A stretch of DNA of 64,000 nucleotides from Polaromonas sp. (GTDB lineage Bacteria > Pseudomonadota > Gammaproteobacteria > Burkholderiales > Burkholderiaceae_C). The translations under genes and the position numbers were made by a program. Under the pieces are notes generated by a model. That model did no database searches. It saw only the letters and a list, made by a program, of their open reading frames with translations, and had not been told where the DNA came from. Below are positions 53,408 to 63,081 of this stretch, one piece after another; position 1 is the first letter of the stretch, and each line of letters opens with the position of its first letter. The stretch is from contig NZ_JACPOF010000020.1 in the NCBI RefSeq assembly GCF_016185115.1, positions 62,001 through 126,000 of the forward strand, written 5' to 3'.

Positions 53408-53987
53408 GCCCAGGCCCTCCGGATGCCTTGCCCGTGCTGACACGCGCGGGATTTCCAAAACGGTCCTCCAGGGTCTTGAAACTCTGGGGCCGCTGGCGGC
53501 GTTTGGCTTCCTGCACATGGTGCTGCGCAACAAAAGTCTTTACCCACTGCACCACATCCGGCGATGCCGGCACCTGTTCAACGTTTTCCTGCGCATCCAG
53601 CCAGCGTCCCGCGTCGTGGTAACTCAAGGTAACGGTTTGCGGCAGAGCTATCGGCTCATCAGCCACGGCAGCTTCTTCCTCCATACGCCAGACCACCCAG
53701 AAACATGGCTGCTGTGTGGTGACATTGAGGTAATAACCTTCTGCATCACCGAGGAACAGCTCGACCGTAAAACCGGGATGCAGCCATCGCGTTTCATTTT
53801 CATCGTCAAGCAGCAGGCGCGGCTGGGTTCCGAAGCTGTCCTCATGCGGCACCACATCGGCAAGCGACCAGCGCCAGGACTGCCAGCGGTTGGCAATACG
53901 TTCACGGCGCATGACAACAGCCACGACAACCGCAGGGCGGGGGACAGGGTGACCGTCCTGCGGGGAACGCATCGAGAAGTCGGACAT
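53400..53987 (-). CDS. DUF3305-family protein
   Basis: Function unknown; about 195 aa. Family text includes VVVAVVMRRERIANRWQSWR, LHPGFTVELFLGDAEGYYLN and QPCFWVVWRMEEE. Its end overlaps the DUF3306 start. An ATG 21 bp upstream is also possible. DUF3305 and DUF3306 occur as a pair with formate dehydrogenase genes, so a maturation or regulation role is expected (inference). Confidence 0.85.
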   Translation of the reverse strand: MSDFSMRSPQDGHPVPRPAVVVAVVMRRERIANRWQSWRWSLADVVPHEDSFGTQPRLLLDDENETRWLHPGFTVELFLGDAEGYYLNVTTQQPCFWVVWRMEEEAAVADEPIALPQTVTLSYHDAGRWLDAQENVEQVPASPDVVQWVKTFVAQHHVQEAKRRQRPQSFKTLEDRFGNPARVSTGKASGGPGRG

Positions 53988-54020
53988 GCCCGCAGTGTAC
54001 GGCTGCACGGGCGAGTCCGC

Positions 54021-56909
54021 TTATTCCGTAATGGCGGCCTTTGTGCCGTATCCGGCCACCAGCGCAGGTTGACCGCCGCGGCGGATTGCCACGGCACAAT
54101 ATTTGAACTCGGGAATCTTCCCGAACGGATCAAGCGCTGCATTGGTCATCAGATTGGCCGCGGCCTCGTAGTACGCAAATGGAATGAACACCGCACCATG
54201 AGGGGTGCCGTCGTCACGCCGCACATGAATGGCCACGCGCCCGCGGCGTGACTCCACGGTGATTGCATCCCCCTGCTTCAGCCCCATGGCATTCAGGTCA
54301 TCGCCGCACATCGAAGCCGTGGCCATGGGCTCAATCGCGTCGAGAACGGTGGCACGCCGCGTCATGCTGCCGGTGTGCCAGTGCTCCAGCTGGCGGCCCG
54401 TGATCAGCACAAAGGGGTAGTCGGCATCCGGCCGTTCGTTGGCCGGAATGATGTCGGCCGGCACAAGGTGTACGCGCCCATCGGCGGTGGCAAATCTATC
54501 AATAAAAACGGTGGGGGAACCGGGATCTTCCGCGCTGAGGCAGGGGTAGGTCACACTGGATTCGCGTTCCAGGCGCTCCCATGTAATGCCCGAGATCGCA
54601 GCATGCATGGCCTGGCGCATCTCTTCATACACCGCAGCCACCCCATCGCTCTCTCCGGCATACTGCCAGTCCAGGCCCATGCGTTGTGCAATCTGCTGGA
54701 TGATCCAGAGGTCCGGCCTGGCCTGGCCTGGTGGGTCGATCGCTTTTTTTCCCAGTTGCACCATGCGATCGGTGTTGCTGACGGTGCCAGCCTTTTCGGG
54801 CCAGGCTGTAGCGGGAAGCACCACGTCCGCCAGCCATGCGGTTTCGGTCATGAAGATGTCCTGTACCACCAGATGCTCCAGGCTGGCGAGCGCGTGCCGT
54901 GCGTGGTTGAGGTCGGGGTCACTCATGGCCGGGTTCTCACCCATGATGTACATGCCGCGCACCTTGTGCGGATCGCTGTCAGGCGCAAGCGCCTTGTGCA
55001 TGATCTCAACGACGGTGTAGCCCGGCTTGTCGTCAAGTTTCATGCCCCAGAAATTTTCAAACCACTGATGAGCACCGGCATTGTCTACACGCTGGTAGTT
55101 GGGGAACATCATGGGGATCAAACCGGCATCACTGGCCCCCTGCACATTGTTCTGGCCTCGCAGGGGATGCAGCCCGGAACCGGGCTTGCCGATCTGGCCG
55201 GTCACGGTCACCAGCGCAATCAGGCAACGCGCGTTGTCCGTACCGTGCACATGCTGGCTGATGCCCATGCCCCACAGAATCATCGCCCCCTTGGCACTGG
55301 CAAACGCGCGCGCAACCTCGCGCAGGGTTTTTGCGGGAATGCCGCAAATCGGCTCCATGGCTTCAGGGCTGTAGCCTTTGACGTTTTCCCGCAGTGCTTC
55401 GTAGTTGCTGGCACGGTCACGAATGAATGCCTGGTCTGTCAGGCCTTCTTCAATCACCGTGTGGATCAGCGCATTGAGCATGGCCACATCGGTGTCGGCC
55501 TTGAACTGCAGGGTGCGCCAGGCATGTTTGCCGATGTCGGTGATGCGGGGGTCCGCCAGTACGATTCTGGCGCCCTTTTTCGCCGCATTCTTCATCCACG
55601 TGGCCGCCACCGGGTGGTTGGACGTGGGGTTGGATCCGATCACAAAAATCAGGTCCGAATGCTCAACGTCGTTGACCTGGTTGCTCACCGCTCCGGAGCC
55701 CACGCCTTCAAGCAGGGCCGCCACGCTGCTGGCATGACACAAACGGGTGCAGTGGTCGACGTTGTTGCTGCCGAAGCCGGTACGCACGAGCTTCTGGAAC
55801 AGGTAGGCTTCTTCGTTGCTGCCTTTCGCAGAGCCAAATCCGGCCAGCGACTTCTTGCCCCGCGTATCACGCAGGCCCTTGAGCTTGCCGGACGTCAGCG
55901 CCAGCGCCTCGTCCCAGGTGGCCTCGCGGAAAACATCCGACCATTGCGCCGTGTCGCGATTGAGTTTGTCCAGCAGTTCCGGGTCTTTCGGTACGCCGGC
56001 CTTGCGGATCAGCGGAACCGTCAGGCGTTGCGGGCTGTGCGCGTAGTCAAACCCGAACCGCCCCTTGACACACAGCCGGCTGTGGTTGGCCGGACCGTCG
56101 CGCCCATCGACGCTCACGATCTCATTGCCCTTCACGTTATAGGTCAGCAGACAGCCCACACCGCAGAACGGGCAGACGGAGTCGACTTTTTTGTCTACAG
56201 ACTGCGAACCCACCTGCGTCTTCGGCATCAGTGCACCGGTCGGGCAGGCCTGTACACACTCGCCGCAGGCCACGCAGGTGCTGTCGCCAATGGGGTCGTT
56301 CAGGTCGAACACGATCTCGCTGTGCGAGCCGCGCATGGCATAACCGATCACGTCGTTGACCTGCTCTTCACGGCATGCGCGTACGCAGCGGTTGCACTGG
56401 ATGCAGGCATCAAGATTGACGGCCATGGCCGGATGGCTCATGTCGGCAACCGGCTGTTCGCGGCGCAGGGCCTTGAGTGCCGGGCGCACCGACACGTCCA
56501 TGCGCGAAGCCCACTGGCTCAGTTCACCGTGCTGCAGGGCGTCGTCCGTTTTGCCATCACCGTCATTCCACTTGTAACCCTTGTCAGGCATGTCGGACAG
56601 CAGCATTTCCAGCACCATCTTCTGACTCTTGAGGGCGCGCTCACTGTTGGCCTGTACCTCCATGCCCGCGGTGGCGTTGCGGCAGCAACTGGGCGCAAGC
56701 GTACGCTCGCCCTTGATCTCAACCACGCAGGCGCGGCAGTTGCCGTCGGGTCGCAGTCCGTCCTTGTAGCAAAGGTGCGGAATGTCAATGCCATGACGCT
56801 TCGCGGCCTTGAAGATGGTCTCGCCTTCAAACGCGTGAATGGTTTTCTCGTCCAGTCTGAACGACACCGTCTGGGGAGTCACTTCTGCAAGTTTGGCAAT
56901 AGCATTCAT
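54021..56909 (-). CDS. fdsA: NAD-linked formate dehydrogenase alpha subunit
   Basis: This soluble catalytic subunit has 962 aa. The N-terminus is a [2Fe-2S] ferredoxin-like domain (IDIPHLCYKDGLRPDGNCRA), then a His-Cys cluster (SCCRNATAGM region) and two [4Fe-4S] sets (CIQCNRCVRAC, CVACGECVQACPTGAL). The molybdopterin part has CPFCGVGC and the metal-ligand Cys in TRLCHASSVAALLEG. The MGD-binding C-terminus reads PFVLITGRQLEHWHTGSMTRR. No Tat signal is present, so the enzyme is cytoplasmic. It overlaps nothing and follows fdsB by 1 bp. Confidence 0.95.
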   Translation of the reverse strand: MNAIAKLAEVTPQTVSFRLDEKTIHAFEGETIFKAAKRHGIDIPHLCYKDGLRPDGNCRACVVEIKGERTLAPSCCRNATAGMEVQANSERALKSQKMVLEMLLSDMPDKGYKWNDGDGKTDDALQHGELSQWASRMDVSVRPALKALRREQPVADMSHPAMAVNLDACIQCNRCVRACREEQVNDVIGYAMRGSHSEIVFDLNDPIGDSTCVACGECVQACPTGALMPKTQVGSQSVDKKVDSVCPFCGVGCLLTYNVKGNEIVSVDGRDGPANHSRLCVKGRFGFDYAHSPQRLTVPLIRKAGVPKDPELLDKLNRDTAQWSDVFREATWDEALALTSGKLKGLRDTRGKKSLAGFGSAKGSNEEAYLFQKLVRTGFGSNNVDHCTRLCHASSVAALLEGVGSGAVSNQVNDVEHSDLIFVIGSNPTSNHPVAATWMKNAAKKGARIVLADPRITDIGKHAWRTLQFKADTDVAMLNALIHTVIEEGLTDQAFIRDRASNYEALRENVKGYSPEAMEPICGIPAKTLREVARAFASAKGAMILWGMGISQHVHGTDNARCLIALVTVTGQIGKPGSGLHPLRGQNNVQGASDAGLIPMMFPNYQRVDNAGAHQWFENFWGMKLDDKPGYTVVEIMHKALAPDSDPHKVRGMYIMGENPAMSDPDLNHARHALASLEHLVVQDIFMTETAWLADVVLPATAWPEKAGTVSNTDRMVQLGKKAIDPPGQARPDLWIIQQIAQRMGLDWQYAGESDGVAAVYEEMRQAMHAAISGITWERLERESSVTYPCLSAEDPGSPTVFIDRFATADGRVHLVPADIIPANERPDADYPFVLITGRQLEHWHTGSMTRRATVLDAIEPMATASMCGDDLNAMGLKQGDAITVESRRGRVAIHVRRDDGTPHGAVFIPFAYYEAAANLMTNAALDPFGKIPEFKYCAVAIRRGGQPALVAGYGTKAAITE

Positions 56910-56910
56910 G

Positions 56911-58716
56911 TCATGCCACCTCGTGGGCGAAGTATTTCTGGACGCAACGCACGGGGTTGGGCGCAGCCTGCCCCAGTCCGCAAATGGACGCGTCGGTCAT
57001 CACGATGTTCAGGTCTTCCAGGGTGTCGTTGTCCCAGACAGGCGATGCCATGAGCGCGACGGCTTTGGCTGTGCCAACACGGCAGGGCGTGCATTGGCCG
57101 CAGCTCTCGTGCGCGTAAAACCGCATCATGTTCAGCGCTGCATCGCGGGCCTTGTCGTGCTGGCCGAGCACGATCACCGCGGCAGACCCGATAAAACCGC
57201 CATGCAGTTGCAGGGTGTCGAAATCCAGGGGTACATCCGACAGGCTGGCCGGGAAAATCCCGCCAGACGCACCACCTGGCAAATACGCATACAACGTATG
57301 GCCATCCTGCATGCCTCCGCAATACTCCTCGATCAGTTCAGCCACCGAGATGCCGGCGGGCGCCAGCTTGACGCCGGGAAACTTCACACGCCCGCTCACA
57401 CTGAAGGAGCGCAAGCCCTTGCGGCCGTTGCGCCCAAAGCTGGTGAACCAGCTTGCACCCTTTTCAACAATGTCACGCACCCAGTAAAGGGTCTCGAAGT
57501 TGTGTTCCAGCGTAGGCCGACCGAACAGGCCGACCTCTGCAATGTATGGCGGCCGCATGCGCGGCTCACCGCGCTTGCCCTCAATACTCTCGATCATGGC
57601 GGACTCTTCTCCGCAGATATAGGCACCTGCGCCGCGTCGCAGCTCCAGCGTCGGCAAACCTGCATACGGCGGGTTGGCCTGCAGCTTCGCGATCTCCGCC
57701 TCAAGGATGGCCCGGCAGCCGTGGTATTCATCGCGAAGGTAGATATAGCACGCATCCGTGCCCACCACCTGCGCCGCCACCAGCACGCCTTCCAGAAACC
57801 GGTGCGGGTCACGCTCCAGATAGGTTCTGTCCTTGAAGGTACCAGGCTCACCTTCGTCAATGTTCACCGCCATCAGGCGCGGGGCCGCCTGGTCACGCAC
57901 AATGCGCCACTTGCGTCCCGCCGGGAAACCGGCGCCCCCCAAGCCCCGCAGCCCTGAATCTTCCATGGCGCGAATGACGCCTTCGACATCCTGACGTCCA
58001 CTGGCCAATGCTATGGCGAGCGCGTAGCCACCACCGGCCCTGTAGGTCTCATACCCGGCATATCCCGGTGCGATCTCAACTGCGTGCGGATAAGGTGACA
58101 CCGCTCTTTCGGCATGGCCGGATGCGATGAATTCGGTGGCTGGCGATGCAGCGGGGTGAACCGTCAAGGCCTGCCTGACGGCTGCGAGTACAGACTCCGT
58201 CGTCGCTGCCGGCACCGGATGCTGGTGAACCACCACGGCTGGTGCCTGTTCGCAGCGCCCTATGCACGGTGCTGCTATAACCCGTACATCAGCCGTGCCC
58301 AGCAATGCCGGCAGCCGGGCCAGCAAATCCTGCGCACCGGCCATCTCGCAGCTCAAGCCGTCACACACCCGCACCGTCAACTGCGCCACCGTTTCGTCAC
58401 CTCTGACCACCTCGAAGTGGTGATAGAAAGTGGCGACCTCGTAGACCTCTGCCATAGGGATTTTCATCTCTTTGGCGAGGGCCACAAGATGCCTGTCATG
58501 CAGGCAACGGTAGGCATCGTTGATTTTATGCAGGTGTTCGATCAACAGGTCACGTCGATGCGGGGCCTGTCCCACCAGAGCCCGGACCTCCTGTACCGAA
58601 TCATCATCCGCCTGCCTGCCCTTGAGCTTGCTTTTGCGGCGGATGCGATCACGCATGTCATCCAGCGTGGCAAGTGCCACCACCGGAACATCGGGGACGA
58701 GAACGGGTGAAGCCAT
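56911..58716 (-). CDS. fdsB: NAD-linked formate dehydrogenase beta subunit with fused gamma (NuoE-NuoF type)
   Basis: This diaphorase subunit has 601 aa. The first 160 residues are NuoE/FdsG-like with a thioredoxin-fold [2Fe-2S] site (VRVCDGLSCEMAGAQ, APCIGRCEQAP). The rest is NuoF/FdsB-like: FMN/NAD loop GLRGLGGAGFPAGRKW, NIDEGEPGTFKDR, and the [4Fe-4S] motif ESCGQCTPCRVG. In Cupriavidus the gamma and beta parts are separate genes; here they are fused. NAD+ is the electron acceptor. Confidence 0.94.
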   Translation of the reverse strand: MASPVLVPDVPVVALATLDDMRDRIRRKSKLKGRQADDDSVQEVRALVGQAPHRRDLLIEHLHKINDAYRCLHDRHLVALAKEMKIPMAEVYEVATFYHHFEVVRGDETVAQLTVRVCDGLSCEMAGAQDLLARLPALLGTADVRVIAAPCIGRCEQAPAVVVHQHPVPAATTESVLAAVRQALTVHPAASPATEFIASGHAERAVSPYPHAVEIAPGYAGYETYRAGGGYALAIALASGRQDVEGVIRAMEDSGLRGLGGAGFPAGRKWRIVRDQAAPRLMAVNIDEGEPGTFKDRTYLERDPHRFLEGVLVAAQVVGTDACYIYLRDEYHGCRAILEAEIAKLQANPPYAGLPTLELRRGAGAYICGEESAMIESIEGKRGEPRMRPPYIAEVGLFGRPTLEHNFETLYWVRDIVEKGASWFTSFGRNGRKGLRSFSVSGRVKFPGVKLAPAGISVAELIEEYCGGMQDGHTLYAYLPGGASGGIFPASLSDVPLDFDTLQLHGGFIGSAAVIVLGQHDKARDAALNMMRFYAHESCGQCTPCRVGTAKAVALMASPVWDNDTLEDLNIVMTDASICGLGQAAPNPVRCVQKYFAHEVA

Positions 58717-58740
58717 GAATATCCTGTTGTGTCGGTCTGA

Positions 58741-60369
58741 TCAGGCGAAGAACTTGGCCACGCTTTGCAGCGTACGGTAAACGCCCCAGGCCAGCGGAAT
58801 GCCCACTGCCAGCCAGGCAAAGGCCACCAGCGCTGGGCTCACAGCATCAGCACCGCCACCGGTGCGGTGCACCTCGGACGCAGCCATCTTTTCGTGTGCC
58901 AGGCGCTTTTCCTCAGCCAGCTCGCTGTCTGTCATGAACCATTTCGGATTCAAGGGCTTGACCAGCAGGTTGCAAATCAGCCCCACTACCAGCATGCCCA
59001 CAAGGATGTACATGGTCTGGTTGTAAACCTGTTCACGCGGAATGCCAAGACCAAGCTGGTACTCGCGCATGTAGTTCACAACCACCGGGCCAAGAATGCC
59101 TGCCGTGGCCCATGCGGTGAGCAGGCGTCCGTGAATGGCACCCACCATCTGCGTGCCGAAGATGTCAGCAAGGTAAGCCGGCACAGTGGCAAAACCACCG
59201 CCGTACATGCTCAGTATCACGCAGAACGCGCCCACGAACAGCAAAATGCTGCCGGCAGCAGCACTGCCGGGAACGCTGAAATACATGAGGCCGCCGAGTA
59301 CAAAAAAGACCAGATAAGTCATCTTGCGGCCCAGCTTGTCGGACAGGCTGGCCCAGAAGAAACGGCCACCGATGTTGAACAGGCTGAGCAGCGCGGTAAA
59401 GCCCGCGGCAACCGTCGCAATGGCTGCAAGCTGGGTCTTGTCGAGTTCACCGAACTTCTTTGCCACGCCAATCAGCGAACCGCCAAACACTTCCTGCAGC
59501 ATGGGGGAAGCCATGCCGATCACGCCGATACCCGCGCTCACATTCATACACAGCACCATCCAGATCAGCCAGAACTGCGGAATGCCCCAGACCTTCTTCA
59601 CGTGCACATGACGCTGCGTGATCATGGTGTTGTTCACCTGCGCATGAGGCGGCGTCCAGCCGTCCGGCTTCCAGCCGGTTTCAGGAACCCGGTAGCCAAA
59701 AGCGCCCGCCATCATGAACACAAAATAAACCAGCGCCATCACAACGAAGGTCTGCATCACACCCACACTGGTCGGCGTGGCGAAATACTTCATGAGGTCA
59801 GCCGCCAGCGGCGAACCGATCATGGCACCACCGCCAAAGCCCATGATGGCCATGCCGGTGGCCATACCGCGTCGGTCCGGAAACCACTTGATCAGGGTCG
59901 AAACCGGCGAGATATACCCCAGACCAAGACCGATACCGCCGATCACGCCGGAGCCCAGAATCATCAGCCAGAACTGGTGCAGGTAAATACCCAGTGCTGA
60001 AATCAGCATGCCACCGCACCAGCACACGGCCGACACGACACCGGCCTTGCGCGGACCGGCACGTTCGAGCCAGCCACCCCAGGTCGCGGCAGAGGTTCCC
60101 AGCAACACAAAGAACAGGGTGTACATCCATCCCAGCGTGGAGATTTTCCAGTCGCAACTGGCGGTAAAAAGTTCGGCAAAGAACCCGACCTCAGGTCCGC
60201 ACTTGATGGCGTCCTTGATGCCCAGCGCTTTCGAAAGTGGCAGCCAGAAAACCGAGAACCCGTAGGCCATCCCGATACACAGGTGAATGGCCAGGGCAGC
60301 GGGGGGCACCAGCCAGCGGTTAAAGCCCGGCCCCGCAATGATGCGTTCCTTATCGAGAATTCCTGACAT
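58741..60369 (-). CDS. OFA-family MFS transporter (oxalate/formate antiporter-like)
   Basis: This 542-aa inner-membrane transporter has twelve or more membrane segments and belongs to the OFA (oxalate:formate) family. Signature parts are WLVPPAALAIHLCIGMAYGF, YTLFFVLLGTSAATWGGWLE and GSGVIGGIGLGLGYISPVST. The ATG after GGAGACAG is chosen. It is 24 bp from the fdsB start on the same strand, so it should heads the NAD-linked formate dehydrogenase operon and may import formate or oxalate (inference). A short insertion near residue 85-100 includes two cysteines (KCGPEVGFFAELFTASC). Confidence 0.92.
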   Translation of the reverse strand: MSGILDKERIIAGPGFNRWLVPPAALAIHLCIGMAYGFSVFWLPLSKALGIKDAIKCGPEVGFFAELFTASCDWKISTLGWMYTLFFVLLGTSAATWGGWLERAGPRKAGVVSAVCWCGGMLISALGIYLHQFWLMILGSGVIGGIGLGLGYISPVSTLIKWFPDRRGMATGMAIMGFGGGAMIGSPLAADLMKYFATPTSVGVMQTFVVMALVYFVFMMAGAFGYRVPETGWKPDGWTPPHAQVNNTMITQRHVHVKKVWGIPQFWLIWMVLCMNVSAGIGVIGMASPMLQEVFGGSLIGVAKKFGELDKTQLAAIATVAAGFTALLSLFNIGGRFFWASLSDKLGRKMTYLVFFVLGGLMYFSVPGSAAAGSILLFVGAFCVILSMYGGGFATVPAYLADIFGTQMVGAIHGRLLTAWATAGILGPVVVNYMREYQLGLGIPREQVYNQTMYILVGMLVVGLICNLLVKPLNPKWFMTDSELAEEKRLAHEKMAASEVHRTGGGADAVSPALVAFAWLAVGIPLAWGVYRTLQSVAKFFA

Positions 60370-60495
60370 GTACTGTCTCCGTGTTGTGTATTTATTGAAA
60401 CCTCGCCAAGAGGCTGGCAGAGTGTCGCGGCGGCGGCGCAAGCCGGTCAAATTGAATCGAAACATGCATTGATTCAAAAAATAAATGAGGGGAAT

Positions 60496-60823
60496 ATGGC
60501 CCCCACGTTCGCTCACTGCGTGTAGCTCTCTGCCCCCCGAGGGGGCTGGCCTTGCTTGGGGCGGCCCTGCGCTGCGGCCCATGGCCCCCACGTTCGCTCA
60601 CATCGCGTAAGCTCTCTGCCCCCCCGAGGGGGGCTGGCCTTGCTTGGGGCGGCCCTGCGCTGCGGCCCATGGCCCCCACGTTCGCTCACATCGCGTAAGC
60701 TCTCTGCCCCCCCCGAGGGGGGCTGGCCTTGCTTGGGGCGGCCCTGCGCTGCGGCCCATGGCCCCCACGTTCGCTCACATCGCGCAGGCCCTCTGCCCCC
60801 CCGAGGGGGCTGGCCTTGCCCGG
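60496..60823. repeat. Tandem array of four ~88-bp repeats
   Basis: Units begin ATGGCCCCCACGTTCGCTCA at 60496, 60581, 60669 and 60758; lengths are 85, 88, 89 and a shorter last one (about 66). Each contains GCCCCCCGAGGGGGCTGGCC, a near palindrome. Unit differences are a few bases and C-run length. The array lies between the divergent-end OFA transporter promoter and the LysR gene end, and fills most of the 474-bp spacer. It lacks spacers of unique sequence, so it is not CRISPR. Confidence 0.85.
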
Positions 60824-60843
60824 CGCGCTATTTACCAGTCGCC

Positions 60844-61788
60844 CTACAGTGTCAGCAAACCACTGTGTGCCGCTGCGTGGCGCAGCCAGGCCGCATCCTG
60901 CGCGAGTGTCAAGGCTGCCTCCAGGGTGCGTGAGCGGCGGTCGCTGCCCTGTGCAATAAAGCCGATCGCGGTGCGGACTTCAGGACTGATCAGCGGCAGC
61001 GCTTCAAGCTCACGGTAACCACGCACCGCGCCGACCAGCGCACCTGGCATCACCGTACACACATCCCCTTCAACCACCGAGAGTGCGAGGGTGAGGATGG
61101 AGTTGGTTTCAATCGCAGGCCGGCTCACCACACCGGCTTCAACGAAGGCGTTTTCGACAATCGTACGGTTGTGCATCTCGCGCGTCAGCAGGCACAGGGG
61201 GTGAGTTGCTGCCTGGGCCCAGGTGGTGGCAGGACCGATCTGCAAGGTACTCTTGTGCGCCCGGGCCGCCCTGCGCACAAAAAAGTAATGCTCGGTGTAC
61301 TGCGGTATCTGCCGCAGGCGCGGGCCATTGGTCCGCAGGCGATCGGTGTAGCCCAGTCCCATGTCGAGGGTCAGGCTCTCAAGGCCGGTCTCCAGCTCGT
61401 TTGAACTCATGGAGCGCACCTCTGGCGCGATGCCAGGATGGCGCGCTTTCAACAAGGCGCAAAACCGCGCCGCGATCGGCACCGCCGTGGGTACGGCGCC
61501 TATGCTCAGGGAACCTTGCGGCCGACCAACCACACTGTCGAGCTCCTGCTGCAGCAATTCGCGCTCATGCAACATGCGCTGGGCGCTCGCCAACACCCGT
61601 TCACCCTCAACGGTGAAGCCCTCAAAATTGCGTTCGCGCCTGACAATCACATGGCCGAACTCCGCTTCCAGAGCGCGCAAGGCATTCGACAACGCTGGCT
61701 GCGTGATATGGCAGGCCTGGGCGGCACGGCCAAAATGCCTGTGCTCGTCAAGTGCTACCAGGTAACGCAGGGACGCCAGCAGGTTCAT
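60844..61788 (-). CDS. LysR-family transcriptional regulator
   Basis: This regulator of 314 aa has a typical N-terminal HTH (LRYLVALDEHRHFGRAAQAC, then HITQPALSNALRALEAEFGH) and a substrate-binding domain at about 90-300. Its position, upstream of the OFA transporter and NAD-formate dehydrogenase operon on the same strand, suggests control of formate genes (inference). It may instead control the apbC side. Confidence 0.9.
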   Translation of the reverse strand: MNLLASLRYLVALDEHRHFGRAAQACHITQPALSNALRALEAEFGHVIVRRERNFEGFTVEGERVLASAQRMLHERELLQQELDSVVGRPQGSLSIGAVPTAVPIAARFCALLKARHPGIAPEVRSMSSNELETGLESLTLDMGLGYTDRLRTNGPRLRQIPQYTEHYFFVRRAARAHKSTLQIGPATTWAQAATHPLCLLTREMHNRTIVENAFVEAGVVSRPAIETNSILTLALSVVEGDVCTVMPGALVGAVRGYRELEALPLISPEVRTAIGFIAQGSDRRSRTLEAALTLAQDAAWLRHAAAHSGLLTL

Positions 61789-61800
61789 GGACGTGAGCGA

Positions 61801-62892
61801 TCAGGTGTTTTTTGAAATTGTGATGGATGGGAACTTCGCCGAGAAGTCCTTGGACTTGGCCGCGACCGTGATCGCCACTTTACGGGCCACCGCCTTGTAG
61901 ATAGCAGCCACTTCACCGTCCGGGTCGGCCACCACTGTGGGCCTGCCGTTATCGGCCTGAAGGCGGATCTGCATGTCCAGCGGCAAGGCGCCAAGGTAAT
62001 CCATCTGGTAGTCGGCAGCCATTTTCCTGCCGCCGCCTTCACCAAAAACATGCTCGGCATGACCGCATTTGCTGCAAATATGAACGGCCATATTTTCGAC
62101 AATGCCGAGTATGGGCACACCAACCTTTTCGAACATCTTGATGCCTTTTTTGGCATCAAGCAGCGCGATGTCCTGCGGTGTGGTGACGATCACTGCGCCG
62201 GTCATCGGCACGCGCTGGCTCAGGGTGAGCTGGATGTCGCCGGTACCGGGGGGCATGTCAACGATGAGGTAATCAAGGTCGCGCCAGTTTGTCTGTCTAA
62301 GCAGTTGCTCAAGCGCCTGTGTCGCCATGGGGCCGCGCCAGATCATGGCTTCGTCCTGCGCAATCAGGAAACCAATCGACATCACCTGGATGCCGTAGTT
62401 TTCCAGGGGCTCCATGTTTTTACCGTCGACGCTTTCAGGCCTGCCTTCAATGCCCATCATCATGGGCTGGCTGGGGCCGTAGATGTCGGCATCGAGCAAT
62501 CCTACGCTGGCACCTTCGGCCGCCAGGGCAAGGGCGAGGTTGACAGCCGTGGTACTTTTACCCACGCCCCCCTTGCCCGATGCCACCGCAATGATGTTTT
62601 TGACATTGGGCAGCAACTGAACACCGCGCTGCACACTGTGGCTGGCGATTTTGATCGTGAGATTGACCGATACATTGTCAACCCCCGGGACCGTTTTGGC
62701 TGCGGCAATCAGGCTTTTGCGAAACGCCGCCATCTGGCTCCTGGCGGGATAACCCAGTTCAACATCAAACGACACGTCACCGTCAGTGATCAGCAGGTTT
62801 TTTACCGCCTTGCTGGTTACGAAATCCTTGCCCGTATTCGGGTCGAGGACGGTTTGCAGTGCGGTCAAAACCGCCTGTTGTTCTAAAGCCAT
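61801..62892 (-). CDS. apbC: Fe-S cluster carrier ATPase ApbC/Mrp
   Basis: This P-loop ATPase of 363 aa delivers iron-sulfur clusters. The N-terminal MIP18-like part (residues 1-85) precedes Walker A ASGKGGVGKSTTAVNLALAL, Walker B-like DYLIVDMPPGTGDIQLT, and the cluster-binding C-x2-C in HICSKCGHAEHVFGEGGG. It starts 190 bp from metG, divergent. Helpful for the Fe-S rich formate dehydrogenases, but it is a general house-keeping gene. Confidence 0.96.
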   Translation of the reverse strand: MALEQQAVLTALQTVLDPNTGKDFVTSKAVKNLLITDGDVSFDVELGYPARSQMAAFRKSLIAAAKTVPGVDNVSVNLTIKIASHSVQRGVQLLPNVKNIIAVASGKGGVGKSTTAVNLALALAAEGASVGLLDADIYGPSQPMMMGIEGRPESVDGKNMEPLENYGIQVMSIGFLIAQDEAMIWRGPMATQALEQLLRQTNWRDLDYLIVDMPPGTGDIQLTLSQRVPMTGAVIVTTPQDIALLDAKKGIKMFEKVGVPILGIVENMAVHICSKCGHAEHVFGEGGGRKMAADYQMDYLGALPLDMQIRLQADNGRPTVVADPDGEVAAIYKAVARKVAITVAAKSKDFSAKFPSITISKNT

Positions 62893-63081
62893 CTGAAAAA
62901 CTCCGGGTAAAACTGGGGACCGAATACCTGCAAAACTTGTCCGGCGCGCCCGCCGGGGTTGGCGTGAAGTCTAACGCCGCAAGGTCCGGCCACAGGGTAG
63001 CAAGGGATTACACCGGGGGGACAGGGCCATCGGGACTTAAAATTGCGGACCAGTCCCCCTAAAGCCCAACCAAGCCCATTC

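Noticed and set aside
54375..57053. Long plus-strand open frame (892 aa) opposite fdsA
   Set aside because: It is the antisense shadow of the high-GC fdsA gene, with no recognisable domain or ribosome site.
60496..60823. CRISPR array
   Set aside because: The repeats are about 88 bp, contiguous, with no unique spacers, and no cas genes are in the window.
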